Shown here: piece by piece, positions 54,099-64,000 of the stretch | Layout: the number at the start of each line of letters is the position of its first letter | Position numbering within the stretch: the first letter of the stretch is position 1 | DNA from: Triticum aestivum | Lineage: Eukaryota > Streptophyta > Magnoliopsida > Poales > Poaceae | Direction of reading: 5' to 3' | DNA length: 64,000 nt | Assembly: GCF_018294505.1 (NCBI RefSeq) | Contig: NC_057800.1 | Location: 174,606,396-174,670,395, forward strand | Translations under genes and position numbers: made by a program | The notes under the pieces: model-generated | Seen by the model: only the letters and a program-made list of their open reading frames with translations | What the model was told of the DNA's origin: nothing | The model's database searches: none

Positions 54099-55825
54099 TG
54101 AAGGAAATAATATGCCCTAGAGGCAAAAATAAAGTTGTTATTTATATTTCCTTATATCATGATAAATGTTTATTATTCATGCTAGAATTGTATTAACCGG
54201 AAACTTGGTACATGTGTGAATACATAGACAAACAGAGTGTTCCTAGTATGCCTCTACTTGACTAGCTCATTAATCAAAGATGGTTAAGCTTCCTAGCTAG
54301 GGACATGTGTTGTCATTTGATGAATGGATTCACATCATTAGAGAATAATGTGATGGACAGGACCTATCCGTTAGCTTAGCATAATGATCGTTCAGTTTTA
54401 TTGCTACTGCTTTCTTCATGACTTATACATGTTCCTCTAACTATGAGATTATGCAACTCCCGAATACCGGAGGAACACCTTGTGTGCTATCAAATGTCAC
54501 AACGTAACTGGGTGATTATAAAGATGCTCTACAGGTGTCTCCAATGGTGTTTGTTGAGTTAGGATAGATTGAGATTTGGATTTGTCACTCCGTCTATCGG
54601 AGAGGTATCTCTGGGCCCTCTCGGTAATGCACATCACTATAAGCCTTGCAAGCAATGTGACTAATGAGTTAGTTGTTGGATGATGCATTACGGAACGAGT
54701 AAAGAGACTTGCCGTTAATGAAATTGAACTAGGTATGATAATACCGACGATCGAATCTCGGACAAGTAACATACCGATGATAAAGGGAACAACGTATGTT
54801 ATTATGTAGTTTGACCGATAAAGATCTTCGTAGAATTTGTAGGAGATAATATGAGCATCCAGTTTCCGCTATTGGTTATTGACCGGAGATGAGTCTCGGT
54901 CATGTCTACATAGTTCTCGAACCCGTAGGGTCCGCACGCTTAACATTCTGTGACAATTTGTATTATGAGTTATGTGATTTGGTGAGCGAAGTTTGTTCGG
55001 AGTCCCGCATGAGAACCGGGACATGACGAGGAGTCTCGAAATGCTCGAGACGTAAAGATCGATATATCGGAAGGCTATATTCGGACATCGGAAAGGTTCC
55101 GGGTGATTCGGGTATTTTTCGGAGTACCGAAGAGTTATGGGAATTCGTATTGGGCCTTAATGGGCCATACGGGAAAGGAGAGAAAGGCCTCAAGGGTGGT
55201 CGCGCCCCTTCCCCATGGACTGGTCCAAATTGTTCTAGGGAAAGGGGGCGCCCCCTTCCTTCTCCTTCTCCCTTCCCTTTTTCCTATTCCATGTGGGGAG
55301 GTGGAATCCTACTAGGACTAGGGAGTCCTTGTAGGACTCCACACTTTGGGCGCGCCCTATGAGGGCCGGCCTCCTCCTCCCTCCATCCTTTATATACGTG
55401 TCCTGGGGGCACCCCATAGACACACAAGTTGATCATTGATCTCTTAGCCGTGTGTGGTCCCCCCCTCCACCATAATCCACCTCGGTCATATCGTAGCAGT
55501 GCTTAGGCGAAGCCCTGTTCCGGTAGCATCATCATCATCGTCATCACGCCGTCGTGCTGATGAAGCTCTCCCTCAACACTCTGCTAGATCGTGAGTTCGT
55601 GGGACGTCACCGAGCCGAACGTGTGTAGATCGCGGAGGTGTCATACTTTCGGTAATAGGATCTGTCGATCATGAAGACGTACGCCTACATCAACCGCGTT
55701 GTCATAACACTTCTTCTTACGGTCTATAAGGGTACGTAGACAACACTCTCTCCTCTCGTTGCTATGCATCACCATGATCTTGCGTGTGCTTAGGATTTTT
55801 TTTTAAATTACTGCGTTCCCCAACA
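54099..55825 (+). repeat. 3' LTR of C3
   Basis: This complete 1,727-bp LTR runs TGAAGGAAATAATATGCCC to CGTTCCCCAACA, with a TATATA box at 55391-55396. It is the reference copy for reassembling the broken C2 LTR. Confidence 0.93.
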
Positions 55826-56039
55826 GGTTCACCCTAGCAAAGTGTGAAGTAGCTAGTAGCCACCCCTCCCTCGTGTAGACACGAAGGGAATCCTAAGCTA
55901 TGAATGCACATGCCCCCCCAACAGACGTGCACCTAGAAATGTGCGAAGTAGCTAGCAGCCCCCCCTCATGTCGGCACGAAGGGAATCCTAAGCTATCAGC
56001 ATGCCCCCTCCCCCGCCAACGAAGGTTCACCTAGCAAAG
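55826..56039. repeat. ~100-bp tandem repeat, right block
   Basis: Units start at 55826, 55926 and 56024 (periods 100 and 98 bp) and share the unit of 46593-46862. It ends where the S LTR begins. Confidence 0.87.
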
Positions 56040-57520
56040 TGATAACCCACAAGTATATGGGATCACAAAAGTTTTCGAGGGTAGAGTATTCAACCCAAAT
56101 TTATTGATTCGACACAAGGGGAGCCAAAGAATATTCTCAAGTATTAGCAGCTGAGTTGTCAATTCAACCACACCTGGAAACTTTATATCTACAGCAGAGT
56201 GTTTAGTAGCAAAGTTATATGATAGTAGTGGTAACGGTAGCAAAAGATAATGGTAGCAAAAGGTAATGGTAGCAAAAGGTAACGGTAGCAAAAGGTAACG
56301 GTAGCAAAAGGTAACAGTAGTAAAAGTAATGTGTTTGGTATTTTGTAGTGATGATAGCAATAGCAACGGAAAAATAAATAAACGAAGAATAATATATGGA
56401 AAGCTCGTAGGCAATGGATCGGTGATAGAGAATTATGCCGGATGTGGTTCATCATGTAACAGTCATAACCTAGGGTGACACACAACTAGCTCCAGTTCAT
56501 TGATATAATGTAGGCATGTATTCCGAACATAGTCATACGTGCTTATGGAAAAGAACTTGCATGACACCTTTTGTCCTACCCTCCCGTGGCAGCGGGGTCC
56601 TTACGGAAACTAAGGGATATTAAGGCATCCTTTTAATAGAGAATGGGAACAAAGCATTAACACATAATGAATACAAGAACTCCTCAAACTATGGTCATCA
56701 CCGGTAAGTATCCCGATTATTGTCACTTCAGGGTTAACGGATCATAACACATAATAGGTGACTATAGACTTGCAAGATAGGATCAAGAACACTCATATAT
56801 TGATGAAAACATAATAGGTTCAGATCTGAAATCATGGCACTCAGGCCCTAGTAATAAGCATTAAGCATAGCAAAGTCATAGCAACATCAATCTCAGAACA
56901 TAGTGGACACTAGGGATCAAACCCTAACAAAACTAACTCGATTACATGATAGATCCCATCCAACCCATCACCGCCCAGCAAGACTACGATGGAATTACTC
57001 ACGCACGGCGGTGATCATCACGAAATTGGTGATGGAGGATGGTTGATGATGATGGCGATGGATTCCCCTCTCCGGAGCCCCGAACGGACTCCAGATCAGC
57101 CCTCCCGAGAGGTTTTAGGGCTTGGCGGCGGCTCTGTATCATAAAACGCGATGATTTCTTCTCTCTAATTTTTTTCTCCCCGAAACTCAATATATGGAGG
57201 TGGAGCTGGAGTCGGAGAGGCAATAGGGGGCCCACGAGGTAGGGGGCACGCCCTAGGGGGGCAGGCGCGCCCCCCACCCTCGTGGCAAGGTGGTGGGGCC
57301 CCTGGCCTTCATCTTTGGCAAGTATTTTTCTTATTTTCTGAAAAGTGTCTCGTGAAGTTTCAGGCCATTCCGAGAACGTTCGCTCCTGCACATAAATAAC
57401 ACCATGGTAATTCTGCTGAAAACAACGTCAGTCCGGGTTAGTTCCATTCAAATCATGCAAGTTAGAGTCCAAAACAAGGGCAAAAGTGTTTGGAAAAGTA
57501 GATACGTTGGAGATGTATCA
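56040..57520 (-). repeat. 3' LTR of S
   Basis: The plus strand runs TGATAACCCACAAGTATA to GGAGATGTATCA, 1,481 bp. A GC-rich inverted repeat, CCACGAGG...CCTCGTGG, lies at 57232-57285. Confidence 0.92.
56229..56327. repeat. 16-bp tandem repeat in the S LTR, about 6 copies
   Basis: The unit GGTAACGGTAGCAAAA varies at one or two positions per copy. Peptides read through it on the minus strand are repetitive and not real. Confidence 0.88.
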
Positions 57521-57540
57521 GCTCCCCCAAGCTTAAACCT
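57521..57540 (-). promoter_or_regulatory. Polypurine tract of S
   Basis: The minus strand reads AGGTTTAAGCTTGGGGGAGC next to the LTR. The core AAGCTTGGGG is shared with the F tract. Confidence 0.82.
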
Positions 57541-59618
57541 TTGCTTGTCCTCAAGCAATTCAGTTGACAAACTGAAAGTGATAAAGAAAAACTTTTACAA
57601 ACTCTGTTTGCTCTTGTTGTTGTAAATATGTAAAGCTAGCATTCAAGTTTTCAGCAAAGATTATAACTAACCACATTTGCAATAACTCATAGGTCTCAAG
57701 TTTACTCATATCAATAGCATAATAAACTAGCGATCCATAATAATAAATCTCGGATGACAACACTTTCTCAAAACAATCATAATATGATATAACAGGATGG
57801 TATCTCGCTAGCCCTTTCTGAGACCGCAAAACATAAATGCAGAGCACCTTTAAAGACCAAGGACTGACTAGACATTGTAATTCATGGTAAAAGAGATCCA
57901 GTCAAGTCATACTCAATGTAAACTAATAGTAATGAATGCAAATGACTGCGGTGCTCTCCAACTGGTGCTTTTTAATAAGAGGATGATGACTCAGCATAAA
58001 AATAAATAGATATGCCCTTCGTAGAGGGAAGCATGGATTTGTAGAGGTGCCAGAGCTCGGTTTTGAAATAGAGGTGAATAATATTTTGAGCGGTATACTT
58101 TCATTGTCAACATAACAACCAAGAGATGGTGATATATTCCATGCTACACACATTATAGGCGGTTCCCAAACAGAATGGTAAAGTTTATACTCCCCCTTCC
58201 ACCAACAAGCATCAATCCATGGCTTGCTCGAAACAACGAGTGCCTCCAACTAACAAGAGTCCCAGGGGGAGTTTTGTTTGCAATTATTTTGATTTAGTTT
58301 GCATAAAGCATGGGACTGGGCATCCCGGTGGCCAGCCATTTATCTCGTGAGTGAGGAGCGGAGTCCACTCCTCTTGAGAATAACCCGCCTAACATGGAAG
58401 ATACAGACAACCCTAGTTGATACATGAGCTATTCGAGCATACAAAACAGGATATTTATTTGAAGGTTTAGAGTTCGGCACATACAAATTTACTTGGAACG
58501 ACAGGTAGATACCGCATATAGGTAGGTATAGTGGACTCATGTGGAATAACTTTGGGGTTTAAGGGATTTGGATGCACAAGCAGTATTCCCGCTTAGTACA
58601 GGTGAAGGCTAGCAAAAGACTGGGAAGCGACCAGCTAGAGAGCGACAACAGTCATGAACATGCATTAAAATTAATCAACACCGAATTCAAGCATGAGTAG
58701 GATATAATCCACCATGAACATAAATATCGTGAAGGCTATGTTGATTTTGTTTCAACTACATGTGCGAACATGTGCCAAGTCAAGTCACTTAAATCATTCA
58801 GAGGAGGATACCACCCTATCATACCACATCATAACCATTTTAATAGCATGTTGGCACGCAAGGTAAACCATTATAACTCATAGCTAATCAAGCATGGCAT
58901 AAGAAACTATGATCTCTAGTTGTCATTGCAAACATGTTTATTCATAATAGGCTGAATCAGGAACGATGAACTAATCATACTTAAAAAAACAAAAGAGGTC
59001 GAGTTTATACCAGCTTTTCTCATCTCAGTCAGTCCATCATATATCGTCATAATTGCCTTTCACTTGCACGACCGGATAGTGTGAATAATAATAATAGTGC
59101 ACGTGCATTGGACTAAGCTGGAATCTGCAGGCATTCAATAAACAGGAGAAGACAAGGCAATATGGGCTCTTGTGTCAGATCAACAATAATGCATATAAGA
59201 GCCACTTCAACAATTTAATTATGGTCTTCTCCTATCAACCCCCCAAAGAAAAGAAATGAAATAAAACTATTTACACGGGAAAGCTACCAACATGCAAAAC
59301 AAGAACAGGAAATCTTTTTGAGTTTTCTTTTTAGTTACTACTACAAGCAAGGAAATTAAACTAATTAAAAGCTACAACTATTTTTTTGGTTTTTCTTAAG
59401 GTTTATTAAACACACAAGAAGAAAGCATAAAAAGGAAATTAAACTAGCATGGATGATACAATGAAAAAGTATGAGCACCGACATCTTGCAATGAGTGTGT
59501 GAACATAAATGTAATGTCGGTGAGAAACACGTACTCCCCCAAGCTTAGGCTTTTGGCCTAAGTTGGTCTATGGCCACGGCTGGCCTGGCGGATATCCATA
59601 ATAATAGTTGGGGTCATA
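57541..59618. other. S untranslated region
   Basis: No gene is supported; the frames here are short and lack known motifs. A copy of the CCCCCAAGCTTAGGC word (a polypurine-like motif on the minus strand) lies near 59535, next to the extra ORF. Confidence 0.65.
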
Positions 59619-60675
59619 TTATGATGCAGCAGCTATCGCCTGCTGAGCTGCAGCGTGGCGACGAGCGGCCTCCTCTCTCCTCTCGTACTCATCTGCCTCC
59701 TCTCTGGTAATAGTATATCCTCCTCTTGCCTGATAATCAAAGAAGGCAGGGGCAGGGAGAGTAATACAGACAGCATGATGTCTGTCAAAGATTAGTCGGT
59801 ACTGGAGAGGTGATTCATTCCTCTCAACAAACTGGTGATGAACCATAGCATTAAAATCTAGATAGGCAGGAGGTAATTCAATATCATCTTCGCGTACATC
59901 TATACCAAGAAAATTAGCTATGCGGGTTGCATAAATTCCACCAAAGAAATCTCCATTACGTCTATTAAGATGCAACCTACGTGCAACAATGGCTCCCAAA
60001 TTATATGATTTGTCTCCTAACACAGCACTCCTAAGAATACTGAGGTCAGTGACACACATGTGACATGCCTCATCTTTACCGTTTATGCATCTACCTAGAA
60101 AGAGAGCAAAATAATGTATAGCAGGAAAGTGAATGCTCCCTATGGTAGCCTGTGTAATATCTCTAGATTCTCCCACAGTTATGTTAGCAAGAAAATCTCT
60201 AAATTCATATTTGCGAGGATCCCTTATACTACCCCCATTGTGGAAGTTTGCATGAAGTGGTAAAATCCTCTAAGTCCATGGTATAAGATTTATCATAAAG
60301 ATCAAACATGACAGTTGGAGAATTACGTGAAGTTGAAAATTCAAACCTCCTCACAAAGGAACTAGTGAGAATGTGATACTGGCTGCACTTCTCTTCCTCG
60401 AAGCTCACAAGATCAGCTTTACGCAAATATATGTTAAATTCTTCCTTAATTCCCGCTCGATCCATAAAGTTCTCAGAAGGCCATTCACAAGGACGCACTG
60501 GAGCGTCTCTTGGTGGCTCTTCATCAGCATCACGCATTGCAAGCCTGGGTCCTTGCTTCCTTGAAGAACCACCTTGGAACATTTTCCTAAGCATTTTTCT
60601 TCCCCTGAAAAATTCTGAATTTTTTTTAGTAACTTCAAAATAAAAGTAAACCAAACTCAATAATATTAATAGCAA
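59619..60675 (-). pseudogene. Athila-type extra ORF of S, one frameshift
   Basis: The frame opens at 60675; an internal Met at about 60597 (MLRKMFQGGSS) is the likelier start. Recognisable segments are CEWPSENFMDRAGIKEEF, TVMFDLYDKSYTMDLEDF, then after a one-base shift near 60231 ITQATIGSIHFPAIHYFALF and CVTDLSILRSAVLGDKSYN, ending in an Ala/Arg/Glu-rich helix at 59619. It resembles the ORF carried downstream of gag-protease in Athila-lineage elements (ATHILA ORF1-like). The role is unknown; a structural or envelope-like role has been discussed for this lineage but is not shown by the sequence. Confidence 0.7.
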
Positions 60676-61381
60676 CTACTCCTACAAGTGCCTAGGGCCT
60701 ATATCATGCATCAAAACTACTTTTGACCATATAAATTTGATATGCAAGCTCAAGAACAGGGTCATCTAAGCAGCAAAAAATTGCAATAAATAAAGCACTA
60801 GAGCAAAAACTAATTTGACCAATGGGGGAGTCACATACCAAGGAACAATCTCCCCAAGCAGTTTTATGAGAGGTGCTTCGAGCAAGGAGATCGAAAATGG
60901 CAGCAAAACGAGCTTGGACTCGGGTTTGAGCTGGTTATTCGTGTTTGGGGGAGGAAGAAGGAGTGTGTGGGTGCAGGAATAAGTGAAGGAGGGCCACCGT
61001 GGGCCCACGACGCAGGGGGCGCGCCCTAGAGGGGTGGGCGCGCCCTCCACCCTCGTGGGCAGGTGGCTGGCCCCCATGGTGTGTTCTTAGTTCCATAAAT
61101 CCTCAAATATTCTAGAAAAAACATATTTAATTTTCAGGGCATTTTGAACTTTTATTTTTCAGGTATTTTTATATTGCACGGATATTCAAATAACAGACAG
61201 ACACATATTTATTTTTATTTTATTTTATATAAATAACAGAAAGTAAAAGTGGGATTCAAAAGGTTGCCGTCTAGTTTCATCCGTATCATGATCATCAAAA
61301 GGAATCCTCTAACAAGGTTGATCAAGTCTTGTTAACGAACTCATTCCGAATAACATGGAACCGGAGAAATTTCGAATAATA
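60676..61381. other. S spacer with an LTR-like GC-rich segment
   Basis: No gene. Positions about 60960-61075 resemble part of the S LTR (57195-57300), including the GGGGGCGCGCCCTAGAGGGG core and CCCTCGTGG. Confidence 0.7.
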
Positions 61382-62163
61382 CTATGTTACCTCAACGGGG
61401 ATATGCACATCCCAAATAATAAGAATATCATATTTCTTCTTGACAGTAGGAAGAGGAAATTCAAAACCTCCAAATATAATCGATGGAATTTTTCCAATAG
61501 AGTTGATACTATGAACTTGAGGTTGTTTCCTCGGAAAGTGTACCATGTTCTCATTACCATTAACATGAAAAGTGACATTGCCTTTAGTGCAATCAATAAC
61601 AGCCCCTGCAGTATTCAAAAAGGGTCTTCCAAGAATAATAGACATACTATCGTCCTCGGGAATATCAAGAATAACAAAGTCCGTTAAAATAGTAACATTT
61701 GCAACTACAACACGCACATCCTCACAAATACCGAGATGTATAGCAGTTGGTTTATCAGCCATTTGCAAAGATATTTCAGTAGGTGTCAACTTATTCAAAT
61801 CAAGTCTACGATATAAAGAGAGAGGCATAACACTAACACCGGCACCAAGATCACATAAAGCAGTTTTAACATAATTTCTTTTAATGGAGCATGGTATAGT
61901 GGGTACTCCTGGATCTCCAAGTTTCTTTGGTATTCCACCCTTAAAGTGTAATTAGCAAGCATGGTGGAAATTTCAGCTTCCGGTATCTTTCTTTTATTTG
62001 TAATAATATCTTTCATATACTTAGCATAAGGATTGGTTTTGAGCATATCAGTTAATCGCATACGCAAAAAGATAGGTCTAATCATTTCAGCAAAGCACTC
62101 AAAATCCTCATCATCCTTTTTCTCGGATGGTTTGGGAGGAAGGGCATGGATTTCTGAACCCAA
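61382..62163 (-). pseudogene. pr: S gag C-terminus and protease, frameshifted
   Basis: The first part (62163-61930) continues gag after a shift (FECFAEMIRPIFLRMRLTD, IPEAEISTMLANYT). After another shift comes the protease: an acidic start before SVMPLSLYRRLDLNKL, LTDFVILDIPEDDSMSIILG and GRPFLNTAGAVIDCTKGN, an Athila-type aspartic protease. It ends near 61382 with no RT following. Confidence 0.8.
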
Positions 62164-63164
62164 GGCTCTCTTTCTTTACCATGTTTCCTAGCAACAAAGT
62201 CTTTCTTTTCATAACGTTGATTCTTTGATTGTGGGTTATCAAGATCAACAACAGGTTCAATTTCTATATCATTATCATTACTAGGTGGAGCATCATCATG
62301 AACATTATTATTAACATTATCACTAGTTTCAGTTTCATTACCAGGTTGTGTTTCAGCATCAGAAATAGAAATATCATTTGGATTCTCAGGTGTTTCAACA
62401 ATAGGATCATTAGAAGCATGCAAAGTCTTATCATTCTTCTTTTTCTTCTTTTTAGAAGAGCTAGGTACATCTATATTATTTCTCTGAGAATCTTGCTCAA
62501 TTCTCTTAGGATGGCCTTCAGGATACAAAGGTTCCTGAGTCATTTTACCGGTTCTAGTAGCCACTTTAACAGCATTATCATTATGTTTACTATTCAATTC
62601 ATCGAGCAAGTCATTTTGAGCTTTAAGTACTTGTTCTACTTGAGTGGTAACCATAGAAGCATGTTTACTAATAAGTTTAAGTTCACCTTTAACATTAGCC
62701 ATATAATCACCCAAGTGTTCAAGCATATTTGAATTGTATTTCAATTGTCTACCAAAATAAGCATTACAATCTTCTTGCTTAGCCATAAATTTATCAAACT
62801 CATCTAAGCATGGGCTAGCAATTTTAGTAAATGGGATTACATCTTTATCATATCTATAGAGAGAATTTACCTTTACTACCTGTGTTGGATTATCGAGACC
62901 ATGTGTTTCTTCAATATGTAAAGGATTAAGATTACATGTTTCTTCAACAGGCGGTAAATTAAGACCATGTATTTCTTCAGTAAGAGGTAAATTCTTAACA
63001 TCTTCAGCTTTAATACCCTTTTGTTTCATAGATTTCTTTGCCTCTTGCATATCTTTAGGACTGAGAAATAGAATACCCCTCTTCTTCGGAGTTGGTTTAG
63101 GAATAGGCTTAGGAATTGGCTCCGGAGGTGTCCAATTATTTTCATTTGTCAACATATTATTCAA
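62082..63164 (-). pseudogene. gag: S gag, middle part
   Basis: It is in the same frame as the upstream gag and separated from it only by a TAA (63171-63173). It begins NNMLTNENNWTPPEP and continues with a Pro/Lys repeat, TEEIHGLN and VEETCNLN repeats, a helical region (FDKFMAKQEDCNAYFGRQL) and a Lys-rich then acidic tail. It shifts frame near 62160. This is typical low-complexity Athila gag. Confidence 0.78.
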
Positions 63165-63170
63165 TAGAAT

Positions 63171-63980
63171 TTAAGCTTCATCCGGTGTTCTTTCCCTGAA
63201 AATAGAACCAACACAACTATCCAGGTAATCTCTGGAGGCATCGGTTAGTCCATTATAAAAGATATCAAGTATTTCATTTTTCTTAAGAGAATGATCAGGC
63301 AAAGCATTAAGTAGTTGGAGAAGCCTCCCCCAAGCTTGTGGGAGACTCTCTTCTTCAATTTGCACAAAATTATATATATCCATTAAAGTCGCTTGTTTCT
63401 TATGAGCAGGGAAATATTTAGCAGAGAAGTAATAAATCATGGCCTGGGGACTACGCACACAACCAGGATCAAGAGAATTAAACCATACCTTAGCATCACC
63501 CTTTAATGAGAACGGAAATATTTTAAGGATATAAAAGTAGCGAGTTCTCTCATCTCTAGTGAATAGGGTGGCTATATCATTCAATTTAGTAAGATGTGCC
63601 ACAATAGTTTCAGATTCATAACCATGAAAAGGATCAGATTGAACCAAAGTAATTATATCAGGATGAACAGAGAATTCATAATCCTTATCAGTAACAAAGA
63701 TAGGTGAAGTAGCAAAAACAGGGTCAGGTTTCATTCTAGCATTTAGAGATTGCTTACACCATTTAGCTAATAATTTTTTAAGTTCAGTTCTATTTCTGCA
63801 AGCTAAAATAGCTAAAATAGCTAAAGAAGCATCTTGATCAAAAACATAACCCTTTGGAATGGCAAGTGATTCTTCATCATCACTTTCATCAGTATCATCA
63901 TATTCAATATTTTCAATTTCTCTAGCCCTAGCAAGTTGTTCATCAAGAAAAGCACTAAGTGGCATATTAGTATCAGGCAT
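63171..63980 (-). pseudogene. gag: S gag, N-terminal capsid part
   Basis: It starts MPDTNMPLSAFLDEQLARA; the frame is open to the window edge, so the true start may lie beyond 64000. The capsid domain (Retrotrans_gag) is clear: FHGYESETIVAHLTKLNDI, FPFSLKGDAKVWFNSL, FSAKYFPAHKKQATLMDIYN, ESLPQAWGRLLQLLNALPDH and IFYNGLTDASRDYLDS. The TAA at 63171-63173 is a single nonsense change, since the frame reopens at once. Confidence 0.85.
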
Positions 63981-64000
63981 AGAGGTAGTTTCGTCATAAG

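Larger units (their letters stand above)
50311..55825 (+). mobile_element. Copia element C3 (BARE/Angela-like), 5'-truncated
   Basis: The order is gag, protease, integrase, RT and RNase H remnants, polypurine tract AAGTGGGAGAC (54088-54098) and a complete 3' LTR (54099-55825). The 5' LTR, leader and first ~20 codons of gag are missing at the join with E. All genes contain stops or shifts. The right end meets the tandem repeat exactly at the start of a unit (GGTTC). Confidence 0.9.
56040..64000 (-). mobile_element. Athila-type Gypsy element S (Sabrina-like), reverse, partial
   Basis: Read on the minus strand from the right edge, it has gag, protease, an Athila-type extra ORF, a long untranslated region, a polypurine tract and a 3' LTR (56040-57520). 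The 5' LTR and primer site lie right of the window. RT, RNase H and integrase do not appear between protease and the extra ORF or after it, so it is non-autonomous. The LTR sequence strongly resembles the abundant wheat family Sabrina. Confidence 0.85.

Noticed and set aside
1..64000. CRISPR arrays, bacterial operons, tRNA or rRNA genes, endogenous pararetrovirus
   Set aside because: Repeats are LTRs, minisatellites and microsatellites with no spacer-repeat pattern. No tRNA cloverleaf or rRNA core was seen. All pol genes fit Copia or Gypsy order and carry an integrase, or belong to such elements.

Overview
The window is intergenic DNA from a large, repeat-rich grass genome, most likely wheat or a close Triticeae relative. 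The basis is the LTR ends, primer-binding sites and gag/pol types, which resemble the Angela/BARE/WIS Copia group and Fatima-like and Sabrina-like Gypsy groups. These names come from recognition and were not checked by search. I see no ordinary host gene, tRNA, rRNA, CRISPR array or bacterial feature. Nearly all of the 64 kb is nested retrotransposons. I use working labels: A (Gypsy, LTR starts TGTCGG and ends CCGACA), W (Gypsy, LTR starts TGAGGGAG), F (Gypsy-type, LTR starts TGATACG), E (Gypsy, LTR starts TGTCGGGG), S (Athila/Sabrina-like Gypsy) and C1 to C3 (Copia).

Layout. 1-958 is the 3' end of an A element (A1). It sits in the gag gene of a reverse Copia element, C2 (959-30970). The single C2 5' LTR (3062-30970) has been hit by three insertions: an F solo LTR (3649-5345, duplication CCCAG), a full reverse A element (A2, 5571-14066, duplication ACTCC) and a full W element (14923-30907, duplication ATC[A/G]T). 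W itself holds another full A element (A3, 16682-23644). To the right, C2 abuts the integrase of an older Copia, C1 (30971-32499). C1 is cut by a class II-like block (32500-36211) that carries a broken spliced gene and a Stowaway MITE. Next is an F pair in LTR-internal-LTR-internal order (36212-46592) with an A solo LTR inside (41229-42063, duplication GAGAC). A ~100-bp tandem repeat (46593-46862 and 55826-56039) is split by a 5'-truncated E element (46863-50310) and a 5'-truncated Copia, C3 (50311-55825). The window ends in a reverse S element (56040-64000).

How the genes relate. A2 supplies protease, RT, RNase H and integrase, now disrupted. A3 has the same LTRs, primer site and polypurine region but no pol, so the two look like an autonomous/non-autonomous pair. 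Each also carries a gene on the opposite strand just inside its 3' LTR. In A2 it is an intact ORF with an AT-hook and a B3-like DNA-binding region. In A3 it is a two-exon gene with a transposon-associated N-terminal domain and a coiled coil. W carries a similar antisense gene next to a gag-protease ORF and also lacks pol. S has gag-protease plus an Athila-type extra ORF and no visible RT or integrase. F has only a small acidic ORF. The antisense genes of A and W are the most interesting signal here.
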